Shown piece after piece: positions 1 through 5,533 of a DNA stretch of 10,894 nt. This stretch comes from Actinomycetota bacterium (GTDB taxonomy: Bacteria > Actinomycetota > UBA4738): the NCBI GenBank assembly GCA_005888465.1, contig VAYJ01000090.1, forward strand, positions 1-10,894. The letters run 5' to 3'. Under the pieces are notes generated by a model that ran no database searches, had not been told where the DNA came from, and worked only from the letters and a program-made list of their open reading frames with translations. Made by a program: the position numbers and the translations under genes. Every line of letters starts with the position of its first letter. Position 1 is the stretch's first letter.

Positions 1-1319
1 CGGCGGCGACGTTCTACGCGAGCGGGTTCGACGAGGCTGCGGTCCTCACGCTCGACCGCGGCGGGGACTTCATGTCGACGACCCTCGGGATCGGGCGAGG
101 CTCCCGGTTCCAGACGCTCCGCGAGGTCCGCAACCCCCATTCGCTCGGCGAGGTCTACACCGCGGTCACGGGCTGGCTCGGCTTTCACCCCAACGCCGAC
201 GAGGGCAAGGTCATGGGCCTCGCGCCGTACGGCACCGACCGCTACGTGCCGGCCTTCCGGGACTTCATCCGGCTCACCCCCGACGGCCTGTTCCGCGTTG
301 ACCTGTCCTGGTTCGGCTATCAGCTCGAGGCGAGCCCGCTCTCGAAGCGCTACATGGACCGCTTCGGGCCCCCGCGCGTGCCAGAGTCGGCGATCACCGA
401 GCGTCATCAGGACGTCGCCTTCGGCGTGCAGGCGATCACTGAAGAGGCCGGTCTGCACCTCGCCCGGGCCCTGCACGAGCTGACCGGCTCGCGGAACCTC
501 GCGCTCTCGGGCGGGGTCGCGCTGAACTCGGTGATGAACGCGCGGCTCCTCTCGGAGACCCCGTTCGAGCACCTGTTCATCCAGCCGGCGGCCGGGGACG
601 CGGGAAACGCCCTCGGCGCCGCCCTGCACGTGTGGCACCAGCAGCTCGGCAGGCCGCGTGAGTGGCGCATGGACCACGCGTTCTTCGGCCCCGAGTACTC
701 GAACGCCGACTTCAAGGAGGTGCTCGCCGGCCGCAAGCTGCCCTTCCGCGAGGTCGCCGACCCGGCGGCGGAGGCGGCACGCCTCCTCTCCGAGTCCCGC
801 ATCGTCGGGTGGTTCCAGGGCCGATCCGAGGTCGGCCCGCGGGCGCTCGGCGCGCGCTCGATCCTGGCCGACCCGCGCCGGCCCGAGATGAAGGACATCG
901 TGAACGCCGAGGTCAAGCACCGTGAGGGGTTCCGCCCGTTCGCGCCGAGCGTCCTGGACGAGAGGGGCCACGAGTACTTCGACGGCTACTACCCCAACCC
1001 GTTCATGCTGCTCGTGCTCCCCATCCGCAGGGACAAGCGCGACGTCATCCCCGCCGTAACCCACGTCGACGGAACCGGCCGGCTCCAGTCGGTGCTCCGC
1101 GAGGGCAACCCGCTCTACTACCGCCTCATCGAGGAGTTCGAGCGCCGCACAGGCGTGCCCGTCGTGCTGAACACGAGCTTTAACCTCAGGGGCGAGCCCA
1201 TCGTGCACCGCCCAGAGGAGGCCCTCGCCGATTACCTCAACACGGGCATGGACGCGCTCATCATGGGGAACCATGTGCTCGAGAAGGAGCCGGTCGAACA
1301 CACGTTCGCCGGTGCTTGA
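1..1319 (+). CDS. Carbamoyltransferase, NodU/CmcH family (5'-truncated by window edge)
   Basis: The reading frame is open from base 3 to the TGA at 1317-1319 (438 codons visible). The ATG at 72 is internal, because the codons before it already encode family sequence (TFYASGFDEAAVLTLD, then GGDFMSTT). Family members transfer a carbamoyl group from carbamoyl phosphate to a hydroxyl of a sugar, antibiotic or polysaccharide precursor, through an N-terminal Kae1/ASKHA-like domain and a C-terminal YrdC-like domain. Visible hallmarks are LALSGGVALNSVMNARL and GDAGNALGAAL in the first domain, and GRSEVGPRALGARSIL, FRPFAPSVL, THVDGTGRLQSV and NTSFNLRGEPIV in the second. The family usually has about 550-600 residues, so roughly 100-150 N-terminal residues lie outside the window. 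The acceptor substrate cannot be read from the sequence. Family members often sit in surface-polysaccharide or secondary-metabolite clusters, but the visible neighbours give no support for that. The family assignment is firm; the specific function is unknown. Confidence 0.93.
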   Translation, partial: AATFYASGFDEAAVLTLDRGGDFMSTTLGIGRGSRFQTLREVRNPHSLGEVYTAVTGWLGFHPNADEGKVMGLAPYGTDRYVPAFRDFIRLTPDGLFRVDLSWFGYQLEASPLSKRYMDRFGPPRVPESAITERHQDVAFGVQAITEEAGLHLARALHELTGSRNLALSGGVALNSVMNARLLSETPFEHLFIQPAAGDAGNALGAALHVWHQQLGRPREWRMDHAFFGPEYSNADFKEVLAGRKLPFREVADPAAEAARLLSESRIVGWFQGRSEVGPRALGARSILADPRRPEMKDIVNAEVKHREGFRPFAPSVLDERGHEYFDGYYPNPFMLLVLPIRRDKRDVIPAVTHVDGTGRLQSVLREGNPLYYRLIEEFERRTGVPVVLNTSFNLRGEPIVHRPEEALADYLNTGMDALIMGNHVLEKEPVEHTFAGA

Positions 1320-1353
1320 TCTGTCGGGACTCCCCCGGGACAATTGAGCACGA

Positions 1354-1375
1354 GAGGCCGTCCCCGGACGGCCTC
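1354..1375. terminator. GC-rich perfect hairpin after the carbamoyltransferase gene
   Basis: Bases 1354-1363 (GAGGCCGTCC) are exactly complementary to 1366-1375, a 10-bp stem starting 34 bases after the carbamoyltransferase stop. No T-run follows, so it would be an actinobacterial-type hairpin terminator without a U-tract. It also lies upstream of the small zinc-ribbon gene, so a role in that gene's leader is possible. A second, weaker hairpin (1373-1378 with 1385-1390) shares its last three bases. Confidence 0.5.
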
Positions 1376-1413
1376 GAAGCGCATTTCGAGCATGACGGAA
1401 GGGAGGTGACCAG

Positions 1414-1560
1414 ATGGCGAAGTACGAGGCCTACTGCGTGAAGTGCAAGGCGAAGCGCGAGTTCGAGGGCGAGGAGACCACGCTCAAGAACGGGCGTCGC
1501 GCCGCGAAGGGCAAGTGCCCGGTGTGCGGCACGACCGTGATGCGGATCCTGGGCAAATAG
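1414..1560 (+). CDS. Small zinc-ribbon protein, DUF5679 type (48 aa)
   Basis: This 48-residue gene begins with ATG at 1414, preceded by a near-perfect Shine-Dalgarno sequence (GGGAGGTGA, 1401-1409), and ends at TAG 1558-1560. The protein has two CxxC knuckles, C8-V-K-C11 and C35-P-V-C38, with a Lys/Arg-rich middle (KNGRRAAKGK) and a short basic tail. This matches the small actinobacterial/Chloroflexi family DUF5679, which has the form YCVKCKAKRE ... KNGRPA..G.CPVCGT. The four cysteines probably bind one zinc. I know of no established role; a nucleic-acid or ribosome-associated function is only a guess from its size, charge and zinc knuckles. It is separated from the upstream carbamoyltransferase by 94 bases containing a strong hairpin, and it converges on the Rrf2 gene 19 bases downstream. 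The excellent ribosome-binding site argues that it is well translated. Confidence 0.88.
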   Translation: MAKYEAYCVKCKAKREFEGEETTLKNGRRAAKGKCPVCGTTVMRILGK

Positions 1561-1579
1561 CCCGGACGATGGTTCGAGG

Positions 1580-2056
1580 TCAGACCCGGGGGCGGATCAG
1601 CTCGCTCGGTGCCCACACGGGCGGCTTGGCCATCCGCTGATGCCGCTCCGCCAGGTCCGCGATCGAGGTCTGTTCGAACACCCGCCGGATGGCCACGTGC
1701 ACGTCCCCCCAGAGCTCCTGCAGCCCGCAGCGGGCGTCCTGGAAACAGTCATGATCGGCGTCGTTCAGACAGTTCATGGGGTAGAGCGCCCCCTCCACCG
1801 CATCCACCACGTTCGCTACGGTGATCGCGACCGGATCCCTTGCGAGGCGGCACCCCCCGCCGCCTCCCCGGAAGCTCTCGACCAGCCCCGCCTTGTGCAG
1901 GGCCCCCAGCTGTTGCTCCAAGAAGCGAAGCGGGATCTGCTGCGCCTCCGCGAGCGCGCGGGCGGGCACCAGGGCCTGAGGATCAGCGTCGCGCCGGATG
2001 GCGAGCTCCACCATCGCTCGCATCGCGTACTCGGTCTTCTGGGAGATCTTGAGCAT
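1580..2056 (-). CDS. Rrf2-family transcriptional regulator with three-Cys cluster motif
   Basis: This is a 158-residue winged-helix repressor or sensor. The ATG at 2056 gives the canonical start MLKISQKTEYAMRAM; an in-frame TTG at 2074 would add six residues and is less likely. The DNA-binding part runs from residues 1 to about 85, with the recognition-helix region IPLRFLEQQLGALHKAGLV at 41-59 and the wing FRGGGGGCRLA at 62-72. Cys96, Cys104 and Cys110 (C-x7-C-x5-C) match the iron-sulphur ligand region of IscR/NsrR/RsrR-type members. In E. coli IscR the third Cys is followed by L-T-H, and that His is a ligand; here the aligned residue is Gln113, so cluster coordination must differ from IscR. 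Cluster binding is inferred, and the signal (Fe-S status, NO or redox) cannot be told. It lies 57 bases downstream of the AI-2E permease on the same strand, so it may be co-transcribed with it. No suf/isc or nitric-oxide genes are nearby. Confidence 0.9.
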   Translation of the reverse strand: MLKISQKTEYAMRAMVELAIRRDADPQALVPARALAEAQQIPLRFLEQQLGALHKAGLVESFRGGGGGCRLARDPVAITVANVVDAVEGALYPMNCLNDADHDCFQDARCGLQELWGDVHVAIRRVFEQTSIADLAERHQRMAKPPVWAPSELIRPRV

Positions 2057-2113
2057 GGCGGCGTACCCCGCCAACTACGGTAGCCCCGGGCGCCGGGCCC
2101 GTCAACGAAAGGC

Positions 2114-3301
2114 TCAGCCGCCCGCACGGGGCGCCGCCCGCTCCCGTTCGTGCGGGCCCCCGTTCGGCTCGGCCGCCGAGGGCACCCCGGGGGGCCAACT
2201 CGAGCGGGTGTCCCACACGTACAGGACGACCACGCGGATCGCGGCCACCGTGGGTACGGCAAGCAGCATGCCCCACAGGCCCAGCAGGGACCCCCCCACC
2301 AGGAGCGACAGGAGCACCGACACCGGGTGCAGGCGGACGGCCTGGCTGAGCAGGCGCGGCTCGAGCACCCTGGACTCGAGCTGTTGCACCAGGACGAGCA
2401 CGACCGCCGAGGCGAGCGCGAGGCGCCATCCCCCCGCGACGTGCAGGGCCTGGCCGGAGCCGCGGCTCGCCGTGAGGGCCACGAAGAGGGCCGGGACGCC
2501 CGCGATGAGGGTTCCGATGAGCGGCACGAGCGCGAACAGGCCGGTCAGCGCCCCGAGGAGCGCGAAGTAGGGGAGCCCCACGGCCCAGAAACCGGCCAGC
2601 GAGCACAACCCCACGAGGAGGGCCAGGAGCAGCTGTCCGCGGAAGAACCCTCCGAGCGTCTCGCCGACCCGTTTGGCGAGGGTGACCACGTCGTCGCGAC
2701 GTCGCACGGGGACGATCGATTCGGCCCCTCGTCGGATCTTCGGCAGGTCGACCAGCAGGTAGAACGCGATCAGGGGTCCGAGCAGGAACACGAAGGCGAG
2801 ATGCACGACGCCCGAGGTGAAGGCGGTGAGCCGCCCGAAGAACTGCGAGGCGCTGCCGGAGTTCGGCTCGAACGCCGCGACGATGGCCTTGGTGTCGACG
2901 TGGATCCCCAGCCGGTCGAACGCTGCCTGGACGCCCGTCTGCGCCTTGCCGAGGAGCGTCGGGACGGAGTGGACGAACTGCGTGACCTGATGGCCGACCA
3001 CGTCGGCCAGATACGCGAGCCCGATCCCGACCGCCGAGAGTACGACCACGTAGGTGAGCAGGGTCCCCCAGAGCCGCCCGATCCCGCGCGCCTGCAACCG
3101 GCTCACGATGGGATCGAGCAGGTAGATCACGACAAGGGCGACGACGAGCGGGGCGAAGATCACGCGAACCGGATACAGCACGAACCGATATGCCGCCGCG
3201 ATCAGGATGAGGAGCCCGATGATCGACCATGCGAGCAGTCCCCACCGGGAGGCTCTCGCGACGAAGGGGTTCGAGAGGAAGGGACCCCGCTCCTTGTCCA
3301 T
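2114..3301 (-). CDS. AI-2E family transporter (YdiK/PerM/TqsA-like permease)
   Basis: This is a 395-residue integral membrane protein of the AI-2E transporter family (PF01594). It has paired hydrophobic segments near residues 21-44 and 46-64, another at 80-100, a soluble loop at about 101-160, and further segments at about 162-185, 221-243, 245-277, 293-307 and 327-360. The family signature is clear: FFRGQLLLALLVG at 219-231, then GLPYFALLG, LFALVPLIGTLIAGVPA at 255-271, and the C-terminal LLVGGSLLGLWGMLLAVP. Despite the name, members include quorum-signal exporters (TqsA), Na+/H+ antiporters and proteins of unknown substrate, so the cargo is not assignable. Translation starts at ATG 3301, 42 bases after the LytR_C gene stop. 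The C-terminal 30 residues are a Pro/Gly/charged tail without recognisable motif. The family is certain and the substrate unknown. Confidence 0.92.
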   Translation of the reverse strand: MDKERGPFLSNPFVARASRWGLLAWSIIGLLILIAAAYRFVLYPVRVIFAPLVVALVVIYLLDPIVSRLQARGIGRLWGTLLTYVVVLSAVGIGLAYLADVVGHQVTQFVHSVPTLLGKAQTGVQAAFDRLGIHVDTKAIVAAFEPNSGSASQFFGRLTAFTSGVVHLAFVFLLGPLIAFYLLVDLPKIRRGAESIVPVRRRDDVVTLAKRVGETLGGFFRGQLLLALLVGLCSLAGFWAVGLPYFALLGALTGLFALVPLIGTLIAGVPALFVALTASRGSGQALHVAGGWRLALASAVVLVLVQQLESRVLEPRLLSQAVRLHPVSVLLSLLVGGSLLGLWGMLLAVPTVAAIRVVVLYVWDTRSSWPPGVPSAAEPNGGPHERERAAPRAGG

Positions 3302-3343
3302 CCGGATGTCAGCTTACGGCCCGAGGGCGGCCGAGGGTAGACC

Positions 3344-3853
3344 TCAGGGGCTGGGCGCGATCCCCGCGAAGTCGGTCCCGAGCACGATCGTGACCTGCAC
3401 GTCGGCGGGGTAGCCCGCCGGGGCGGGCAGGACCTGGGCCGCGGGGAAGTACTTGTGCATGATCGCCTGCGCCTCCGGCAGCGAGTCGGCTCGGTAGTAG
3501 ATCGTCGTGGTCGGCGTCGTGATGCTGGCTCCGTTCGATCCAGTGAGGTTGCCCGGAGGCTTCAGCGTGTAGCCCTGGTTCTTGAGCACGAGCGACGTGC
3601 TCGCAGCGAGGCCGGTGGTGCCCGAGCCGTTCACGAGCTGCAGGACCACGCCGTGCACCTTGGCCTTGCGCTTCGGGGAGGGCGTGGGCGACGCGTGGTG
3701 GCCGGGGGAGGGAGACACCTGAGAGCCCGGCGAGCTTCCGGTGCCCGCGATCAGCTCGCTCGCGTTGCCGGTGAACCCCTGGCGGAGCAGGACGACCCCG
3801 ATCGCGACGGCCGCGATCAGCACGAGGATCCGTTTGAGCGTCCAAGTGGTCAT
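3344..3853 (-). CDS. Membrane-anchored LytR C-terminal domain (LytR_C) protein
   Basis: This is a 169-residue protein with a short cytoplasmic start, one membrane segment at residues 8-24, a Ser/Pro/Gly-rich linker at about 38-62, and an extracytoplasmic domain at 66-162. The domain has the LytR_C pattern: VVLQLVNGSGTTGLAAST at 69-86 and later FPAAQVLPAP and VTIVLGTDFA. It lacks the catalytic LytR-CpsA-Psr domain that attaches glycopolymers to peptidoglycan, so it is the stand-alone anchored form common in actinobacteria. A cell-envelope role is inferred, not shown. The ATG at 3853 follows a GDH-associated hairpin. A -10-like TATCAT lies on the - strand at 3865-3870, 11 bases before the ATG, with no good -35, so an independent promoter with a very short leader is possible. 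The AI-2E permease follows 42 bases later and may share the transcript. Confidence 0.85.
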   Translation of the reverse strand: MTTWTLKRILVLIAAVAIGVVLLRQGFTGNASELIAGTGSSPGSQVSPSPGHHASPTPSPKRKAKVHGVVLQLVNGSGTTGLAASTSLVLKNQGYTLKPPGNLTGSNGASITTPTTTIYYRADSLPEAQAIMHKYFPAAQVLPAPAGYPADVQVTIVLGTDFAGIAPSP

Positions 3854-3871
3854 GCCAGCCGCCGATGATAC

Positions 3872-3895
3872 CCGGGCGCCCCGACGGGCGCCCGG
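3872..3895 (-). terminator. Perfect 10-bp hairpin immediately after the glutamate dehydrogenase stop
   Basis: Bases 3872-3881 (CCGGGCGCCC) pair exactly with 3886-3895 around a 4-base loop. The first stem base is directly adjacent to the dehydrogenase TGA (3896-3898). The position fits a terminator for the long upstream operon. There is no U-tract, as is common for GC-rich actinobacterial hairpins, so termination strength is uncertain. Confidence 0.6.
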
Positions 3896-5143
3896 TCAGG
3901 GGTAGAGCCCGCGCGTGGCGTGCGCCTCGGCCACCCTCCCCACGCCGAGCATGGTTGCGGCGGTTCGCATCTTGACCCCGCGCGACTCCCCCATCGCGAG
4001 GACGTCCACGTAGGACTGCTCCATGATCTTGCGGAGCCGGTCGTTCACCTCGTCCTCCGACCAGGAGTACGCCTGGATGTCTTGCACCCATTCGAAGTAC
4101 GAGACGGTCACGCCGCCCGCGTTGGCGAGGATGTCCGGCACCACCGCGATGCCACGCTGGGCGAAGATCTCGTCGGCCTCCGGCTCGGTCGGGCCGTTCG
4201 CCGCCTCAACGATGATCGAGGCATTCACCCGGTCGGCGTTGAGCCGCGTGAGCTGGCCTTCGATCGCCGCGGGGATGAGGAGGTCGCAGTCCAACTCCAA
4301 GAGCTCCTCGTTGGTCACGTCCTGCGCGCCCTCGAGGCCCTGGAGGCCGCCCGTGTCGGCCTGGTGCTGCCGGAGCGCCTCGGGCGTGAGCCCGTCGGGG
4401 TTGTAGACGCCTCCCTTCACGTCGGAGACACCGACGATCCTGCAGCCCTGCTCGTGCAAGAGCTCGACCGTACCCCCGCCGACGTTGCCGTAGCCCTGCA
4501 CGACGACGCGCGTGTCCTCGATGGCACGGCCGCGGTGCTTGAGGGTCGCGAGCGTGATGTACATGACGCCGCGTGCCGTCGCCTGGTTCCGTCCGGCGGA
4601 GCCCCCGATCGCGAGCGGCTTGCCGGTGACGACGCCGGGAACCGAGAAACCCTCCCGTGTCGAATAGGTGTCCATGATCCAGGCCATGACCTGCTCGTTC
4701 GTCCCAAGGTCGGGCGCCGGGATGTCTCGTTCCGGACCGATGAACGGGAGGATCTCCGACGTGTAGCGCCGGGTCATGCGCTGCAGCTCCCCCATCGAGA
4801 GCTCGCGCGGCTCGACGACGACCCCGCCCTTGGCGCCGCCGAACGGGATCCCGACCACCGCGCACTTCCAGGTCATCCACATCGCGAGCGCCTTCACCTC
4901 CTCCAGGGTGACCGCCGGGTGGTAGCGAATGCCGCCCTTCGACGGGCCGCGCGACGTGTTGTGATGGACGCGGTAGCCCTTGAACACCGTGACGGTCCCG
5001 TCGTCCATCCGGGTCGGGACGGAGACCTCGAGCGCGCGCCGGGGATTGCGGAGCACCTCGTGGACGCCGGGATCCAGCTGCATCGCAGCCGCGGCTTCGT
5101 CCAGCTGACTCAAGGCGCTTGCCCAGGCGCTGCCGGTCTTCAC
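3896..5143 (-). CDS. gdhA: Glutamate dehydrogenase (Glu/Leu/Phe/Val dehydrogenase family)
   Basis: This 415-residue enzyme interconverts glutamate and 2-oxoglutarate plus ammonium with NAD(P). A longer frame runs upstream to 5293, but GTG 5143 is chosen. It has AAGGAG (5148-5153) four bases before it, it forms a GTGA overlap with the preceding stop, and it gives the normal family length and N-terminus. The catalytic lysines are at Lys69 (GPSKGGIRYHP), Lys93 (MTWKCAVVG) and Lys105 (GGAKGG), with Asp145 in PAPDLGTNEQ. Their spacings of 24, 12 and 40 match Lys89/113/125/Asp165 of the Clostridium symbiosum enzyme. Lys69 favours glutamate over leucine as substrate. The Rossmann motif GYGNVG is at 217-222. 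Coenzyme preference cannot be fixed. The gene is translationally coupled to an alkyltransferase-like gene and downstream of tRNA-Thr, an unusual metabolic partner set. A hairpin directly after the stop suggests that it ends the transcript. Confidence 0.95.
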   Translation of the reverse strand: MKTGSAWASALSQLDEAAAAMQLDPGVHEVLRNPRRALEVSVPTRMDDGTVTVFKGYRVHHNTSRGPSKGGIRYHPAVTLEEVKALAMWMTWKCAVVGIPFGGAKGGVVVEPRELSMGELQRMTRRYTSEILPFIGPERDIPAPDLGTNEQVMAWIMDTYSTREGFSVPGVVTGKPLAIGGSAGRNQATARGVMYITLATLKHRGRAIEDTRVVVQGYGNVGGGTVELLHEQGCRIVGVSDVKGGVYNPDGLTPEALRQHQADTGGLQGLEGAQDVTNEELLELDCDLLIPAAIEGQLTRLNADRVNASIIVEAANGPTEPEADEIFAQRGIAVVPDILANAGGVTVSYFEWVQDIQAYSWSEDEVNDRLRKIMEQSYVDVLAMGESRGVKMRTAATMLGVGRVAEAHATRGLYP

Positions 5144-5484
5144 GAAGCTCCTTTCGGTCGGCGGTGCCGCACGATAGTACGGCCTGGCCGGACCCTGCCG
5201 CGCAGGACGACGACGCCTTCGGACCGGAGCCGCTCGGCCTGGAGTCGCTCGTGGCCCGGGACGAGCCGGCCGGTCGAGGTCACCACGCGCCACCAGGGCA
5301 GTCCGTCGCTCCGGGCAAGGACGTTCCCGACCGCCCGGGCGGCGCCGGGAAACCCCGCCTCCTCCGCGACCTCGCCGTAGGTGACCACCTCGCCCGGCCG
5401 CAGCCGGGAGATCACCGCGCGCACGCGCTCCTCGAACGAGCCCGTTGGGGGCGCCGGCGAGCTGGCGGTGGGATTCGAACCCAC
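5140..5484 (-). CDS. Alkyltransferase-like (ATL) DNA-lesion-binding protein, MGMT/Ada C-terminal fold
   Basis: The protein has the DNA-binding domain of O6-alkylguanine-DNA alkyltransferases (PF01035) over residues 16-105: a helix SFEERVRAVISRL, then VVTYGEVAEEAG with Tyr36 of the base-flipping region, ARAVGNVLAR with the Arg-finger position Arg50, and the active-site loop P63-W-W-R-V67. The catalytic Cys of PCHRV is replaced by Trp64, the defining feature of ATL proteins. These bind O6-alkylguanine lesions without repairing them and flag them for nucleotide-excision repair. The His position is also Trp, whereas E. coli Atl has PWHRV. The start is uncertain. GTG 5484 is the only start that keeps the conserved SFEER helix, but it lies inside tRNA-Thr. 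GTG 5424 has GAGGAG three bases upstream but cuts into that helix. The stop overlaps the dehydrogenase GTG (GTGA), indicating coupling. Confidence 0.82.
   Translation of the reverse strand: MGSNPTASSPAPPTGSFEERVRAVISRLRPGEVVTYGEVAEEAGFPGAARAVGNVLARSDGLPWWRVVTSTGRLVPGHERLQAERLRSEGVVVLRGRVRPGRTIVRHRRPKGAS
5148..5153 (-). promoter_or_regulatory. Ribosome-binding site that fixes the glutamate dehydrogenase start
   Basis: On the - strand this reads AAGGAG, four bases before GTG 5143. It lies inside the last codons of the alkyltransferase-like gene. It supports the 415-residue start over the longer in-frame extension, whose Arg/Pro-rich leader is just the preceding gene read in another frame. Confidence 0.75.
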
Positions 5485-5533
5485 GACCTAGCGATTACAA
5501 ATCGCTTGCGCTACCAGGCTGCGCCACGCCAGC
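5460..5533 (-). tRNA. tRNA-Thr (anticodon UGU)
   Basis: The 74-base cloverleaf folds without mismatch. The acceptor stem is 5527-5533 with 5461-5467 (GCTGGCG/CGCCAGC), followed by a 4-bp D stem, a 5-bp anticodon stem AGCGA/TCGCT with loop TTTGTAA, a 5-base variable region, and T stem GTGGG/CCCAC with loop TTCGAAT. The anticodon TGT reads ACA, so the tRNA is threonine-specific. The G1-C72 and C2-G71 pairs agree with E. coli Thr identity. The discriminator is U73, and the 3' CCA is not encoded, so it must be added after processing. The gene overlaps the 3' end of rlmB by 39 bases and the outermost alkyltransferase-like start by 25 bases. It therefore appears to be cut out of a polycistronic transcript rather than made from its own promoter; no promoter is seen in front of it. 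Confidence 0.96.

Noticed and set aside
1983..3245. Second - strand frame (420 codons) across the AI-2E permease
   Set aside because: It is an alternative frame of the same strand, rich in Arg/Pro/Gly, and runs into the Rrf2 gene out of frame. No domain is recognised.
2150..3340. Long + strand frame (396 codons) opposite the AI-2E permease
   Set aside because: It is extremely Arg/Asp/Glu/Gln-rich with no hydrophobic core, the mirror of a membrane-protein gene.
5144..5293. 50-residue N-terminal extension of glutamate dehydrogenase
   Set aside because: It is the alkyltransferase-like gene in another frame. GTG 5143 has AAGGAG and gives the family N-terminus.
3920..5380. Long + strand frame (486 codons) opposite glutamate dehydrogenase
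   Set aside because: It is antisense to a gene with intact catalytic motifs; its low-complexity charged composition indicates a shadow.
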